64,000 nt of DNA from the NCBI RefSeq assembly GCF_009910325.1, contig NZ_SUMG01000004.1, positions 124,001 to 188,000 of the forward strand, written 5' to 3'. The notes under the pieces were generated by a model, which saw nothing but the letters and a program-made list of their open reading frames with translations, made no database searches and was not told where the DNA came from. Position numbers and translations under genes: made by a program. The DNA is from Isachenkonia alkalipeptolytica. GTDB lineage: Bacteria; Bacillota; Clostridia; Peptostreptococcales; T1SED10-28. Of the stretch, positions 8,300-16,196 are shown in pieces (the stretch's first letter is position 1; each line of letters starts with the position of its first letter).

Positions 8300-8367
8300 G
8301 GGAAGAAAGATTGGGGAAGACAATGAAGAAACTGGGCTTGTGGGTAAAGTTAAGGGGGAAATGATAT

Positions 8368-8901
8368 ATGAAAAAGTTTACGAAGTGTTTATCGGTACTC
8401 GTATTATTGGCCCTGCTGGGGACAATGCTTATGGGTTGCAGTTCAATTAATTCCAGTAGAGCCATGGAAATAGACCAAAAGGAACAGGCCGCGGAAAAAC
8501 TGCTAGAAGAAAAAGGCTATCAAGTGGTTTCATCCGGCGGAAAAACTGAAATTTATGAAGTTAATCGAGATATTCTGGCCCATCCTCATTATGCACTGAT
8601 TTGGGGGATTCAAAAGATTGATGCGGATCGATACATTGGAAAAACAGTGGAAACCTATGAATTTCTTGTTGAAAACCATCCACTACTGTTAGAGGTTGCA
8701 GAGGATGTAGGTCGGGTCAGGGTATGGGTTCTTTTCTGTGAGGATGAAGTACTCGGCGGATATACCTTTCCCGATTACGACGAACCCCATTACGGCGGAG
8801 TATATTCCTTAGAGGGAGAAACCTTAGAAGAGGTAACGGAAATGAGATTTCAAGCCTGGCGAAAAAATTGGGAACAAAAATATCAATCCTCCAAACAGTA
8901 A
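8368..8901 (+). CDS. Putative lipoprotein of unknown function
   Basis: The 177-residue protein begins with a basic n-region, a hydrophobic core and the lipobox LMGC with Cys24 as the lipid-bearing residue, so it should be anchored on the outer face of the cytoplasmic membrane. The mature part starts with a helix (KEQAAEKLLEEKGYQVV), then alternating strands, resembling small secreted DUF4830-like proteins only in outline. A strong terminator follows. No function assigned. Confidence 0.75.
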   Translation: MKKFTKCLSVLVLLALLGTMLMGCSSINSSRAMEIDQKEQAAEKLLEEKGYQVVSSGGKTEIYEVNRDILAHPHYALIWGIQKIDADRYIGKTVETYEFLVENHPLLLEVAEDVGRVRVWVLFCEDEVLGGYTFPDYDEPHYGGVYSLEGETLEEVTEMRFQAWRKNWEQKYQSSKQ

Positions 8902-8943
8902 GGAATCTGAGCGATACAAAGGACTTAGAAAAACCGAAGCAAG

Positions 8944-9010
8944 GATTCCCGTTGGATAGGGCTGAAGGGATAAATTTCAGGTCTTTCCGTCGGGAAATTT
9001 TTTTCCTTTT
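8944..9010 (+). terminator. Probable terminator after the lipoprotein gene
   Basis: TTCCCG (8946-8951) pairs with CGGGAA (8991-8996), extended by TGGA/TCCG after one mismatch; the long loop is followed by a T-rich tract. Confidence 0.6.
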
Positions 9011-9438
9011 TATTCATTTTCGTCTTCATCGTAATAGTTGAACTGCCACATCACACCGAACTTGTCCACCACAGAGCCGTAGCATTTACTCCAGAAGGTC
9101 TTTTGCAGTTCCATTTCCACGGTACCCTCTTGTTTAATCCGATGGAACAAGGTCTCGATTCTTTTTACGTCATCAGTGTTCACAACCGGACTGATATTAT
9201 TACCAAAATTCACAGGGCTATCCGGTAAAGCATCGGAAAACATTACCACGGTTCCTTCGATTTCAAGACCTACATGCATGATACGATCCTTTGTATCTTC
9301 AGGAAGGTGGAAAAGGGGATCCTCTGGTGCCTCACCAAAGGTCATAAATTCCGGCTCGGTTGTTTCGAAAATTTCAGCATAATACTCTACGGCTTCTTTG
9401 CAATTTCCGTTAAAATTCATATAAACCTCAATGGACAT
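9010..9438 (-). CDS. VOC superfamily protein, PhnB-like
   Basis: 142 residues. The first strand and helix (SIEVYMNFNGNCKEAVEYYAEIF), the middle MHVGLEIEGTVVMFSD and the C-terminal GSVVDKFGVMWQFNY match PhnB-like glyoxalase/VOC proteins, which form homodimers with a shared metal or ligand pocket. A GTG lies three codons upstream, but AAGGAG abuts it; the spacing (8 bases) favours ATG 9438. The precise reaction is unknown; the old family name of demethylubiquinone methyltransferase should not be taken literally. Convergent with the lipoprotein gene. Confidence 0.88.
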   Translation of the reverse strand: MSIEVYMNFNGNCKEAVEYYAEIFETTEPEFMTFGEAPEDPLFHLPEDTKDRIMHVGLEIEGTVVMFSDALPDSPVNFGNNISPVVNTDDVKRIETLFHRIKQEGTVEMELQKTFWSKCYGSVVDKFGVMWQFNYYDEDENE

Positions 9439-9943
9439 GTTATTCACTCCTTTTGGTTTTCAATAGGTTGCGAAATGATGCACAGTAGCTGTTCATACAG
9501 TAAGTATATACCCGATTTCCAAGAATTTAAGATAAGTAATCTTTGAAATTTGAATAATATATATAGATAAAAATAAGAGAGCAGAAAAAAGGACATTCCG
9601 ATCAAACATAAGAACTTAAGGCGTGTTGCTAAAGGCCTATTTCACCGGTGACTTCCTCTAGGGTTTGTAGCCGTTTTGAACGGCCCGTTGAAGAATATCC
9701 TCCTCAACGCCGTCCCAATCCATTCCGGAGGCTTTACCGATGGTACCCCCTTCCCAGTCCCAAAGAAAGTTATGGTCCTTGTCTATGGAACCCACATCGC
9801 CGTGGTACCAGTTGGAAAGCATCTCGATCATTCGTTTTTCCACAAAGCTGGGGTTTTCCACCGCCGCCAGTTCTGTTAATATGGTAAAAATGTTCTCGTC
9901 GTTTAACGTTAAATATCCCCATTTGTCCCGGGCCACGATGGCC

Positions 9944-9958
9944 CCGTCAGGTTGCGTA
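9944..9958 (+). repeat. Target duplication CCGT plus left terminal inverted repeat
   Basis: CCGT (9944-9947) is followed by CAGGTTGCGTA (9948-9958), the exact reverse complement of the right end. Confidence 0.85.
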
Positions 9959-10749
9959 TAAATGCAACCCCGCCCCTTGCTTCGGTCGTCTAAAACTCAA
10001 ATATTAATTTGTTTTTTATGTTAAAATTGAATATTTCATTTAAAAAGCAAGAAAGGCCATGTTTCTTTGCCTTTAAGTACCGTATTAGTTCCTTATCTCC
10101 GGCTTCGAGGAGTGCTAAGTATTTGCTCGCACTGTCTTCATAATGCTTCAGCATTTTTTGGACCTTGCGTTTGGTGAAACTCTTTTGTCGGGAATTGCTT
10201 GCCCGAAACTTGCTGCCGTCCACGGCGATGATTTGTTTCCCGTACAGGCCGAGCTCGTTGCACAGCAGACTGAACTCTTTAAAGATATTTTTTAACGCTT
10301 CGGGATTGTGCTGGCGAAAGTTGGAGATGGTTCGATCATCCGGCTTTAATTGATCCAGCAGCAACATGACTTCAATGTTTCGGTGAGCTTCCCGTTCAAG
10401 CTTTCGGGTGGTCCGGATGCCATTTAAGTATCCGTACAGGAACAGCTTCAACAGATGACGCGGGTCGAAGGGTTTTCGGCCAACTTCTTTCGTTACGCCA
10501 TAGCGAAAACCCAGCCGCTGCATATCCAGCGTATCGACAAACGCATCGATCACCCGTACCGGATGATCTTCGGCGATCATTTCGTTTAATGTCATCGGTA
10601 ATAAGCTAACTTGATCTTTATGCTCACCTTGAATATAGCGGGACATCGAACCACCTCGTTTTCTTTCTATTATATCATATAACCATTGATAATACAGGAT
10701 TTCAGGGTGGTAATACTAATGTTTTATTGATTTGTTTTTACGCAACCTG
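9948..10749 (-). mobile_element. 802-bp internally deleted insertion sequence, IS1182-like
   Basis: Perfect 11-bp terminal inverted repeats (CAGGTTGCGTA / TACGCAACCTG) bound the element and are flanked by a 4-bp direct duplication CCGT. It carries only the first half of a DDE transposase of the IS1182 type. Full elements of that group are about twice as long, so an internal deletion removed the catalytic C-terminal half but kept both ends. It could still be moved by a complete relative in trans. It sits inside the DUF6241-type gene. Confidence 0.88.
9990..10646 (-). pseudogene. Truncated IS1182-like transposase
   Basis: 218 residues starting at ATG 10646 after GAGGTGG. The N-terminal InsH-like part (MSRYIQGEHKDQVSLLPM, then DPRHLLKLFLYGYLNGIRTTRKLE) and the start of the RNase-H fold (IIAVDGSKFRA, with the first catalytic Asp) are present. 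After about residue 200 the text turns into AT-rich low-complexity residues (FNFNIKNKLIFEF) and stops, so the later DDE residues are missing. It cannot be active by itself. Confidence 0.85.
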
Positions 10750-10753
10750 CCGT
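10739..10753 (+). repeat. Right terminal inverted repeat plus target duplication CCGT
   Basis: TACGCAACCTG (10739-10749) followed by CCGT (10750-10753), the second copy of the 4-bp duplication. Confidence 0.85.
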
Positions 10754-11141
10754 GGGTCATGTGGTGGACATCCCGGACAATGGCCGCCGTGGACCGGGGA
10801 CTGATGGATGCAACGTCGGCGTTTTCTTTCACGTATTGAAAGGGATCGAAGCCTCTTCCCCTATAGTCCTCCGGTACCGGCACCTTAAAATCCGCCTGAA
10901 GGGTTATTTCCTCCTCTTCCTCGGTGGCTTCAACGGAAGTGCCCTCTTCTCCTTCCCGAAGACTTTCGATTTCTCGGGGCCCTTCATTTTCATCGTTGCC
11001 TAAAACCGATTGTAGCATAGGCAGGTTATTCAAGACCAAAAAGAGGACTAGCAGCAGTCCCAGGGTAACCCCGCTAAGTAAGACCGCTTTAAATCGATCA
11101 CGGTGAAAGACTTCTTTCATGTGGAAATCATTCCCTTCAAT

Positions 11142-11155
11142 TGTAGTATACTACA
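11142..11155. promoter_or_regulatory. Perfect 14-bp palindrome upstream of the DUF6241-type gene
   Basis: TGTAGTA-TACTACA lies 21-34 bases upstream of the start codon at 11120, where an operator would act. The regulator is unknown. Confidence 0.35.
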
Positions 11156-11634
11156 TTTTAACATTTTATCCACTTCCTATACAAGACGATTATCCCAAAT
11201 TCACCTCGTTGTTCAAATGAAAGAGGCTAGGTGGTGAAATAAAAAAAAGACTTAAGACACCGATAAACAACAGGACCGTAAGGACGTTTGAAGAAACAAA
11301 GTTTAAGGTTTGAAGAAATTTCCCGCCACCCGATAGGAAAACTCGAAGAAAAGGTAGGAGGTAGGAGCAGGGGAAAAAATATGTAACTCTGAGAGGGAAG
11401 CCTGGAAGCTTGGATCCAAATATGCAGTTGTTTTATGTCATTCCAACTTTCTGTAATTTTAGGCAAAAAATATTTGACATTTTACATTAATACCACAAAT
11501 ATCCAAAGCTTAATCAGGAAACCGAAAGGGAGGAAGAAAATTCTCGAAAAGAATTCAAAAAACAAAGGAAAATCGTAGAGGCAAGTCGAATAATAGTACA
11601 TAAGGAAAATCTCATAAAGAGGAGCGGGTAGATC
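11156..11634. other. Intergenic stretch of about 480 bases, no gene supported
   Basis: AT-rich divergent region between the split DUF6241-type gene and the next plus-strand gene. The only open frame (minus strand, 79 codons at 11227-11466) has no ribosome site and an unprotein-like composition. TTGACA at 11474-11479 is a possible -35 box, but no good -10 box follows at the right distance. Confidence 0.5.
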
Positions 11635-12345
11635 ATGAATGTCATCTGGGGAGAAGAAAACTGGAAGGTTCGGGGAAAGTGGTTGTTGGTTGTATCAGTA
11701 GCTTTGATCGGGTTGAATCTCCTGTTAAACCAATTAATCTATCGGCAACAAACCTCCTTTGAAGTGGAGGGAACGTTGTTTCGATACGAAGCAATGGAGG
11801 GGGAGGAAATTTTCTTTCGAGACAGGGAGCGGGACCGTCTTACGGTTACTATGGAAAATCCGGAAAATAATCCGGTGTCCTTTGCAACAGACTATCAGGT
11901 AAGTTATCAAAACTATCAGTTGCAGGTAGCCTCGAATAATTTTTTTGAACAAGGCTTTCGAATACATCGGAATACCGGGTCCGATTACACGCAAACCATT
12001 ACGGATAGCGGCTGGTCTAGCGGAGCGGGAAGGATGCCTTCGAGAAATCATGGGGAAATCAAAAATCTGCCCTATGATGTACAACTGGTTTACGGACTGG
12101 AAAGCACGGTTCCCACCGTTAAGGAAGGCTTTATCGGGAATTGGGGCCGGTTGTTTTTTGCTTTTACCCTCATATCCATCGGAGCAGCCTTTGTCATCCT
12201 TCTGCCGGACATTGCTTGGAAAGTGGAGCACTTTCTGTGGGTGGAAAAGGGGGAACCATCGGAGCTGTATCTAGGACTCCATATTACCCTGGGAATTTTG
12301 ACCATGATTCTGATATTCGGCTTTTATTTCTTCGCTTTGCTTTAG
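11635..12345 (+). CDS. Membrane protein of unknown function with an extracytoplasmic domain
   Basis: 236 residues: one transmembrane helix near the start (about 16-32), an external beta-rich part (about 40-165), then two helices (about 171-188 and 213-234). The segment between the last two (KVEHFLWVEKGEPSELY) resembles the W...EPS.LY motif of DUF6199-like small membrane proteins. AGAGGAGCGGG precedes the ATG. No function assigned; the family call is tentative. Confidence 0.7.
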   Translation: MNVIWGEENWKVRGKWLLVVSVALIGLNLLLNQLIYRQQTSFEVEGTLFRYEAMEGEEIFFRDRERDRLTVTMENPENNPVSFATDYQVSYQNYQLQVASNNFFEQGFRIHRNTGSDYTQTITDSGWSSGAGRMPSRNHGEIKNLPYDVQLVYGLESTVPTVKEGFIGNWGRLFFAFTLISIGAAFVILLPDIAWKVEHFLWVEKGEPSELYLGLHITLGILTMILIFGFYFFALL

Positions 12346-12393
12346 TATTTTTTTGATTATCATAACCTATAGTGACTGAGGTGGATCAAACCT

Positions 12394-13401
12394 ATGAAAA
12401 CAATCCTATACAATTCCAACGATCGGAAAAACCTCCCCAGGTCCCCTGGAGTATACCGTTTTATTGACCAACAGGGTGAGGTGCTGTACATTGGAAAAAG
12501 CGTGAATTTAAAAAGTCGGGTAAACTCCTATTTTCAAAATAAAGGGGAGGGGGAGGGACCGGAGAAACTTCTTCGAATGCAGGGCTTTATTACCTTTATC
12601 GAAGTAACCCCCACCCCTACGGAATTGGAAGCGGAGTGGCTGGAGCAAGCTTTGATTGAGCGCCATCATCCCCAGTACAATCAGCAGATGAAAAGTAATG
12701 CCCGTCACGGCTATTTGGTACCGGAAGCTGGAAAAGTCAATTGGCGGTGGCGGGAAATCCCTCTTGGGAAAGATCAAGATCCTCTACAGGAAAAGAGAAA
12801 AGACCACTTTTTGATCGGTCCCTTTCGAAATCCCAAGGCCCTTAAGGACCGACTGAAAGTCCTTTATAACTTTACTTGGCTGGAAGACTGGTCCTATCAG
12901 CCGTTACCCGTGGCTTACCCGACGGAAGGGGTAACAAAAATAGTTCGCTGGCTCAAAGAGATCTTTGGAAATCAGGAAAACTACAATCAATGGATTCGAA
13001 ACCTGGAGCAGGAAAGGGACCTCGCTGCAAAAAAATTGGAATTTGAGAAGGCCGGACGATTCCAGGAAGTCATTGCGTCCGTGGCTCCTTTAGGACATGC
13101 CCTTAAAAGAAACCAGCTGCTGTATCAAGGCGATCCCCCTTTTATGATTGATCGGAAAAATCAGCACCACTGCGGTTATTACCTAAAGAATGGTGTGTTA
13201 TTTCGAACATGCTGGATATCGAAGCCGAAGGCATCCGGCGGAGAAGGAAAGGTGTTTTTACGATTAATAGGCAACAGGGAAGATACTATAGAAGGGGACG
13301 GGACGTACCAACAATGGAGACTTACAAACTTGGATCAGGAAATGATTCTTTACCGGGCCTTTGTAAAACAAGAGGAGAAAATCATCGGATGTTTTCTGTA
13401 A
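12394..13401 (+). CDS. UvrC-like GIY-YIG nuclease without the C-terminal RNase H-like half
   Basis: 335 residues. A GIY-YIG domain (about 18-95) contains SPGVYRF, then LYIGKSVNLKSRV with the catalytic Arg, then TELEAEWLEQALIERHHPQYN with the metal-binding Glu. Around 205-235 there is a UvrB-interacting UVR motif (LEQERDLAAKKLEFEKAG). The endonuclease V/RNase H-like domain and helix-hairpin-helix of full UvrC (about 600 residues) are absent, so it resembles Cho or other short UvrC paralogs that cut only 3' of a lesion. The C-terminal 90 residues are unassigned. A DNA-repair role is likely. No uvrA or uvrB nearby. Confidence 0.82.
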   Translation: MKTILYNSNDRKNLPRSPGVYRFIDQQGEVLYIGKSVNLKSRVNSYFQNKGEGEGPEKLLRMQGFITFIEVTPTPTELEAEWLEQALIERHHPQYNQQMKSNARHGYLVPEAGKVNWRWREIPLGKDQDPLQEKRKDHFLIGPFRNPKALKDRLKVLYNFTWLEDWSYQPLPVAYPTEGVTKIVRWLKEIFGNQENYNQWIRNLEQERDLAAKKLEFEKAGRFQEVIASVAPLGHALKRNQLLYQGDPPFMIDRKNQHHCGYYLKNGVLFRTCWISKPKASGGEGKVFLRLIGNREDTIEGDGTYQQWRLTNLDQEMILYRAFVKQEEKIIGCFL

Positions 13402-13428
13402 AATAGAACTTAGTAGGGAGCTGGTAAG

Positions 13429-14103
13429 ATGTCAGATCGGAGAGAAGTGCAATGGACAATAGAAAAACTTAAGGTGGAAAAAGTTCATGGGGATTATGAA
13501 ATTGAGATGTCGGAGTTTGATAGTTGTTTGTTTTCATTGTTTAAAAGAAACAATTATCAACGGGTTCTTGATTTAGGCTGTGGGAAAGGTAAGAATTCTT
13601 TAATTCTAGCGAAGAATCATCAAAGGGTATTTGCCGTCGATGCATCTTTGGAATCTCTAGAAAAAGCAAAGGATAAAAGCATTCAAGAAAACATTGGAAA
13701 CATAAAATTTTATAATGACTCTTTTACTAATTTACGATTTCAAGATGGAGGTTTTGATGCAGTATTGTGTAAATCCACGTTGCATCATGGTACGCTTAAG
13801 GAGATTAAGCAGGGCATCCGTGAAGTTTACCTAGTGCTTAAACAGGGAGGATGCTTTGCTTTTGATATGCTCTCAAAAGAAGATGAGTCATACGGGAAGG
13901 GGGCATTAATTGAGCCACATACTTTTGTCGGATCGAGAGAAGGAGAAAAAGGGGTTCTCCATCATTATACGGATATAAAAGAATTAAAGGAGGTGCTAAC
14001 CGGTTTTAGTAGCGTTGAAATAAGTATAAAACTGTATATTATATCTGTAAACGGCGGAAAAGAATTGACATCTAAAGTGTATAATATTATCGCATTTAAG
14101 TAA
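13429..14103 (+). CDS. Class I SAM-dependent methyltransferase
   Basis: 224 residues with motif I VLDLGCGKGKNSLIL, an acidic SAM-binding strand end (VFAVDASLESLEKA), and post-motifs FDAVLCKSTLHHGT and LVLKQGGCFAFDML, the usual methyltransf_11/25 fold. The LHH text at the active face resembles small-molecule O- or N-methyltransferases. It lies 27 bases after the UvrC-like gene, so the two may be co-transcribed. Substrate unknown. Confidence 0.88.
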   Translation: MSDRREVQWTIEKLKVEKVHGDYEIEMSEFDSCLFSLFKRNNYQRVLDLGCGKGKNSLILAKNHQRVFAVDASLESLEKAKDKSIQENIGNIKFYNDSFTNLRFQDGGFDAVLCKSTLHHGTLKEIKQGIREVYLVLKQGGCFAFDMLSKEDESYGKGALIEPHTFVGSREGEKGVLHHYTDIKELKEVLTGFSSVEISIKLYIISVNGGKELTSKVYNIIAFK

Positions 14104-14167
14104 GGTAACAGGATTGTTATTAAGGGCAAGCCATCAATGGAAATCACTATTTTAAAGGAGGATACTT

Positions 14168-14851
14168 ATGGAACCGGTGGACATTTTAGACCGTATGGCA
14201 AAGCATTTTCAAAATATGATTGATGAAGCCTTCTGCTTGAATATTAAGCTGAAAATAGAAGGTAGCGAGGAGTATTTTAATATAAATATTGAAAACGGCA
14301 ATGTGTTATTGGAGGATACGGCTTCAAAAAATGTGGACTGTACCCTGGTTACAAGCGAAGAAGTTCTGCAAAAAATACACCGTGGAGAAATCACTGCATT
14401 TACAGCAGCGGGAAAAGCCCATGTGTCAGATCCTGCTCCCCTGGACTGGGAGATTGAGGGCGGCTATAATCCTGAAAACATGAAGAATTTATATTTTTTC
14501 TTAATGCACTTTTTTAATGTGCAAGTGCCGGAAAAAATTAACCTAGGGGAGAAATATGCACGGAAAGTTCATGGAGCAAATGCAATTCCTCTATATTATA
14601 ATCCCGGTTTTAGAAGTGCATGGTATATGGTTAAAAAAGGGGAACAGATGAATGAACCGGGGGATACCGATCCTTTTCATCAGGCAATCATCGTTATAGA
14701 GGGTAAGGGATATGCAAAGATTGGCAATAAATCCGTAGAAATCGAAAAAAATGAGTCTTACTATATTCCTCCAAAAGGCGATCAGGTGGTTTGGAATGAT
14801 AGTGAAGAACCCCTGGTCTTAATCTGGTTAGCCTGGGGGGATGAAGCGTAA
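14168..14851 (+). CDS. Fusion of SCP2-like domain and cupin domain
   Basis: The N-terminal half (about 8-100) has the layout of SCP2 sterol-carrier-like lipid-binding domains (KLKIEGSEEYFNINIENG, then VDCTLVTSEEVLQKIHRGEITAF). The C-terminal half (about 135-227) is a cupin barrel (FHQAIIVIEGKGYAKIG, YYIPPKGDQVVWNDSEEPLVLIWLAWG). The cupin keeps few metal-type His residues, so it may bind rather than catalyse. A cytosolic hydrophobic-ligand sensor or carrier is plausible. AAAGGAGG precedes the ATG. Uncommon architecture; function unknown. Confidence 0.75.
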   Translation: MEPVDILDRMAKHFQNMIDEAFCLNIKLKIEGSEEYFNINIENGNVLLEDTASKNVDCTLVTSEEVLQKIHRGEITAFTAAGKAHVSDPAPLDWEIEGGYNPENMKNLYFFLMHFFNVQVPEKINLGEKYARKVHGANAIPLYYNPGFRSAWYMVKKGEQMNEPGDTDPFHQAIIVIEGKGYAKIGNKSVEIEKNESYYIPPKGDQVVWNDSEEPLVLIWLAWGDEA

Positions 14852-14900
14852 TGTGTTTGTTAATTATAAATGTACTACAATCATTTCAAGGAGGTAAAAC

Positions 14901-15887
14901 ATGAGCAAGGTATCTTTAAATATGTACGTTTTTGCTGTTTATGTGGGATTGGTTGCCGCGGGTTATGATATGAGTGAAAGCAGTAGCAATAAAGAAATGA
15001 TTGAAGAAATCAAAAATATGGATTGGGATAACCGGATTACAGACTATTATCAATGGACTAAAAATTCAACATGTGAAGTGAATCCATACTGGCCCAGGGC
15101 ATTTATTCTAACATTAGCCAGTTTATATGTTTCAGATGAGAATACAATACAATATAAAGACGTTGATGAGGTGATGAACCATATTAACAGTCTCGATCAA
15201 ATTAAACTAACAAGTGAAAAGGAAGAAATCGAACAACGGGTTAAAGAATTACCGTGCATTCATAATCGGGTTGTTAAAACCCCTGGATTTCATGGACTAT
15301 GGAAGGCGTATTGTAGAAGGGTTAAATCTGAGGAACCTGAGTATAATAGAATAATTCATCAAGCAATGGGTTTAGTAAGAGAAGCCTTTGATTTAAAAGC
15401 TGACAAATTTCCTTCGTTAATTTTTGTTCCCAACAGCTTACAAGCTCCTGAAATTGCTGATTTCGTTACGATGAAAAACCGGGTATATGTAATTCAGTCA
15501 AAACCGAATGCTGTTGCAATTGTCCATGAATATCTTCACCAAATTTTAGGCAACAAACTGGATGAATCCGCTGATCTAATAAAGCGGTATACCTTTTTAA
15601 TTGAACCGGTTTTTGAAAAGATGGTAAAGTACCAATACGCCTGGGACAAAGATAATGATTCTTGGCTGAATGTTTTTGAAGAGAACTTTATAAGAGCCGC
15701 TTCAATTTGGATTATCAATAGAAATAATAAAGAGGCGGCTATTAAAAAAGCTAATAAATATGCTGCGGATGGTTTTGTTTATATTCCAATTATCCTCGAA
15801 AATTTTATGAATCGCTGGAAAGGTCTAAAAGCGCTGGATCTTTTCATTTTAGAATGCCTTAATGAGTGCAAAAGAAGTATAAATTAA
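14901..15887 (+). CDS. Putative zinc metallopeptidase (HEYLH motif), otherwise unknown
   Basis: 328 residues without signal peptide or transmembrane segment. Residues 209-213 read HEYLH, the HExxH zinc motif, in a predicted helix (AVAIVHEYLHQILG) as in gluzincins. Glu260 or Glu261 in NVFEENFIRA, about 50 residues on, could be the third ligand. The hundred residues before are helical. A ribosome site AAGGAGG precedes the ATG. I do not recognise the family; the peptidase call rests on this motif and its setting. Codon use is more AT-rich than in neighbouring genes, which may mean acquisition. Confidence 0.65.
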   Translation: MSKVSLNMYVFAVYVGLVAAGYDMSESSSNKEMIEEIKNMDWDNRITDYYQWTKNSTCEVNPYWPRAFILTLASLYVSDENTIQYKDVDEVMNHINSLDQIKLTSEKEEIEQRVKELPCIHNRVVKTPGFHGLWKAYCRRVKSEEPEYNRIIHQAMGLVREAFDLKADKFPSLIFVPNSLQAPEIADFVTMKNRVYVIQSKPNAVAIVHEYLHQILGNKLDESADLIKRYTFLIEPVFEKMVKYQYAWDKDNDSWLNVFEENFIRAASIWIINRNNKEAAIKKANKYAADGFVYIPIILENFMNRWKGLKALDLFILECLNECKRSIN

Positions 15888-15927
15888 AATGCTAAGCAAA
15901 TCGGAAAAGAAGGGATGGAGCTTATCA

Positions 15928-16147
15928 GTGGAACCATGGGAAAAAGCATTGGAGGGCTTTCTAGAGGTCTGGAGTTATAACGAAGAGCTAAATTGTTTCT
16001 TTTTATCAAATTACAAGTTCCATGACAGATCCGAGGCGTGAAGAAAAATATTTAGCTAAAGAATTTCCGGATCAAGATTTATGCGATCGGTTAGGGTCTC
16101 TGGTGACCTTCAAAAAAGGCGTGGAAAGTTGGCGTGAACACCTATAA
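15928..16147 (+). pseudogene. Small frameshifted gene of unknown function
   Basis: GTG 15928, with GGAG 7 bases upstream, opens 37 codons (EPWEKALEGFLEVWSYNEEL...) ending at TGA 16039. The +1 frame continues with protein-like text (REEKYLAKEFPDQDLCDRL...) to TAA 16147. A single frameshift near GAGGCGTGAAGAAAAA, where an A-run invites slippage, would join them into about 72 residues. Family unknown. This fills most of the 310-base gap before yaaA. Confidence 0.45.
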
Positions 16148-16196
16148 AATGGATTTTAACTAAGGAACAGAAATTTGGATTAGACAGGAGGCAATT

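Larger units (their letters stand above)
9658..11120 (-). pseudogene. DUF6241-type membrane-anchored protein gene split by an IS element
   Basis: The N-terminal part (11120 to about 10754) encodes a basic start, one transmembrane helix (about 12-30), a Glu-rich linker and the motif HHMTHG. The C-terminal part (9943 to 9658) encodes AIVARDKWGYLTL through DGVEEDILQRAV. Removing the insertion and one copy of CCGT joins them in frame as HHMTHG-AIVARDKWG, about 218 residues, close to the conserved HxMTH...KWG motif I recall for DUF6241. The protein would be anchored in the membrane with its domain outside. As it stands, translation ends ten codons into the IS (RLRKNKSIKH). The insertion looks recent, because both halves are otherwise intact. 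Confidence 0.85.

Noticed and set aside
8323-8364. 13-codon frame MKKLGLWVKLRGK before the lipoprotein
   Set aside because: Weak ribosome site and no conservation can be judged; most likely chance.
11227-11466. 79-codon minus-strand frame
   Set aside because: No ribosome site, low-complexity Phe/Pro/Ser-rich text, AT-rich intergenic region.
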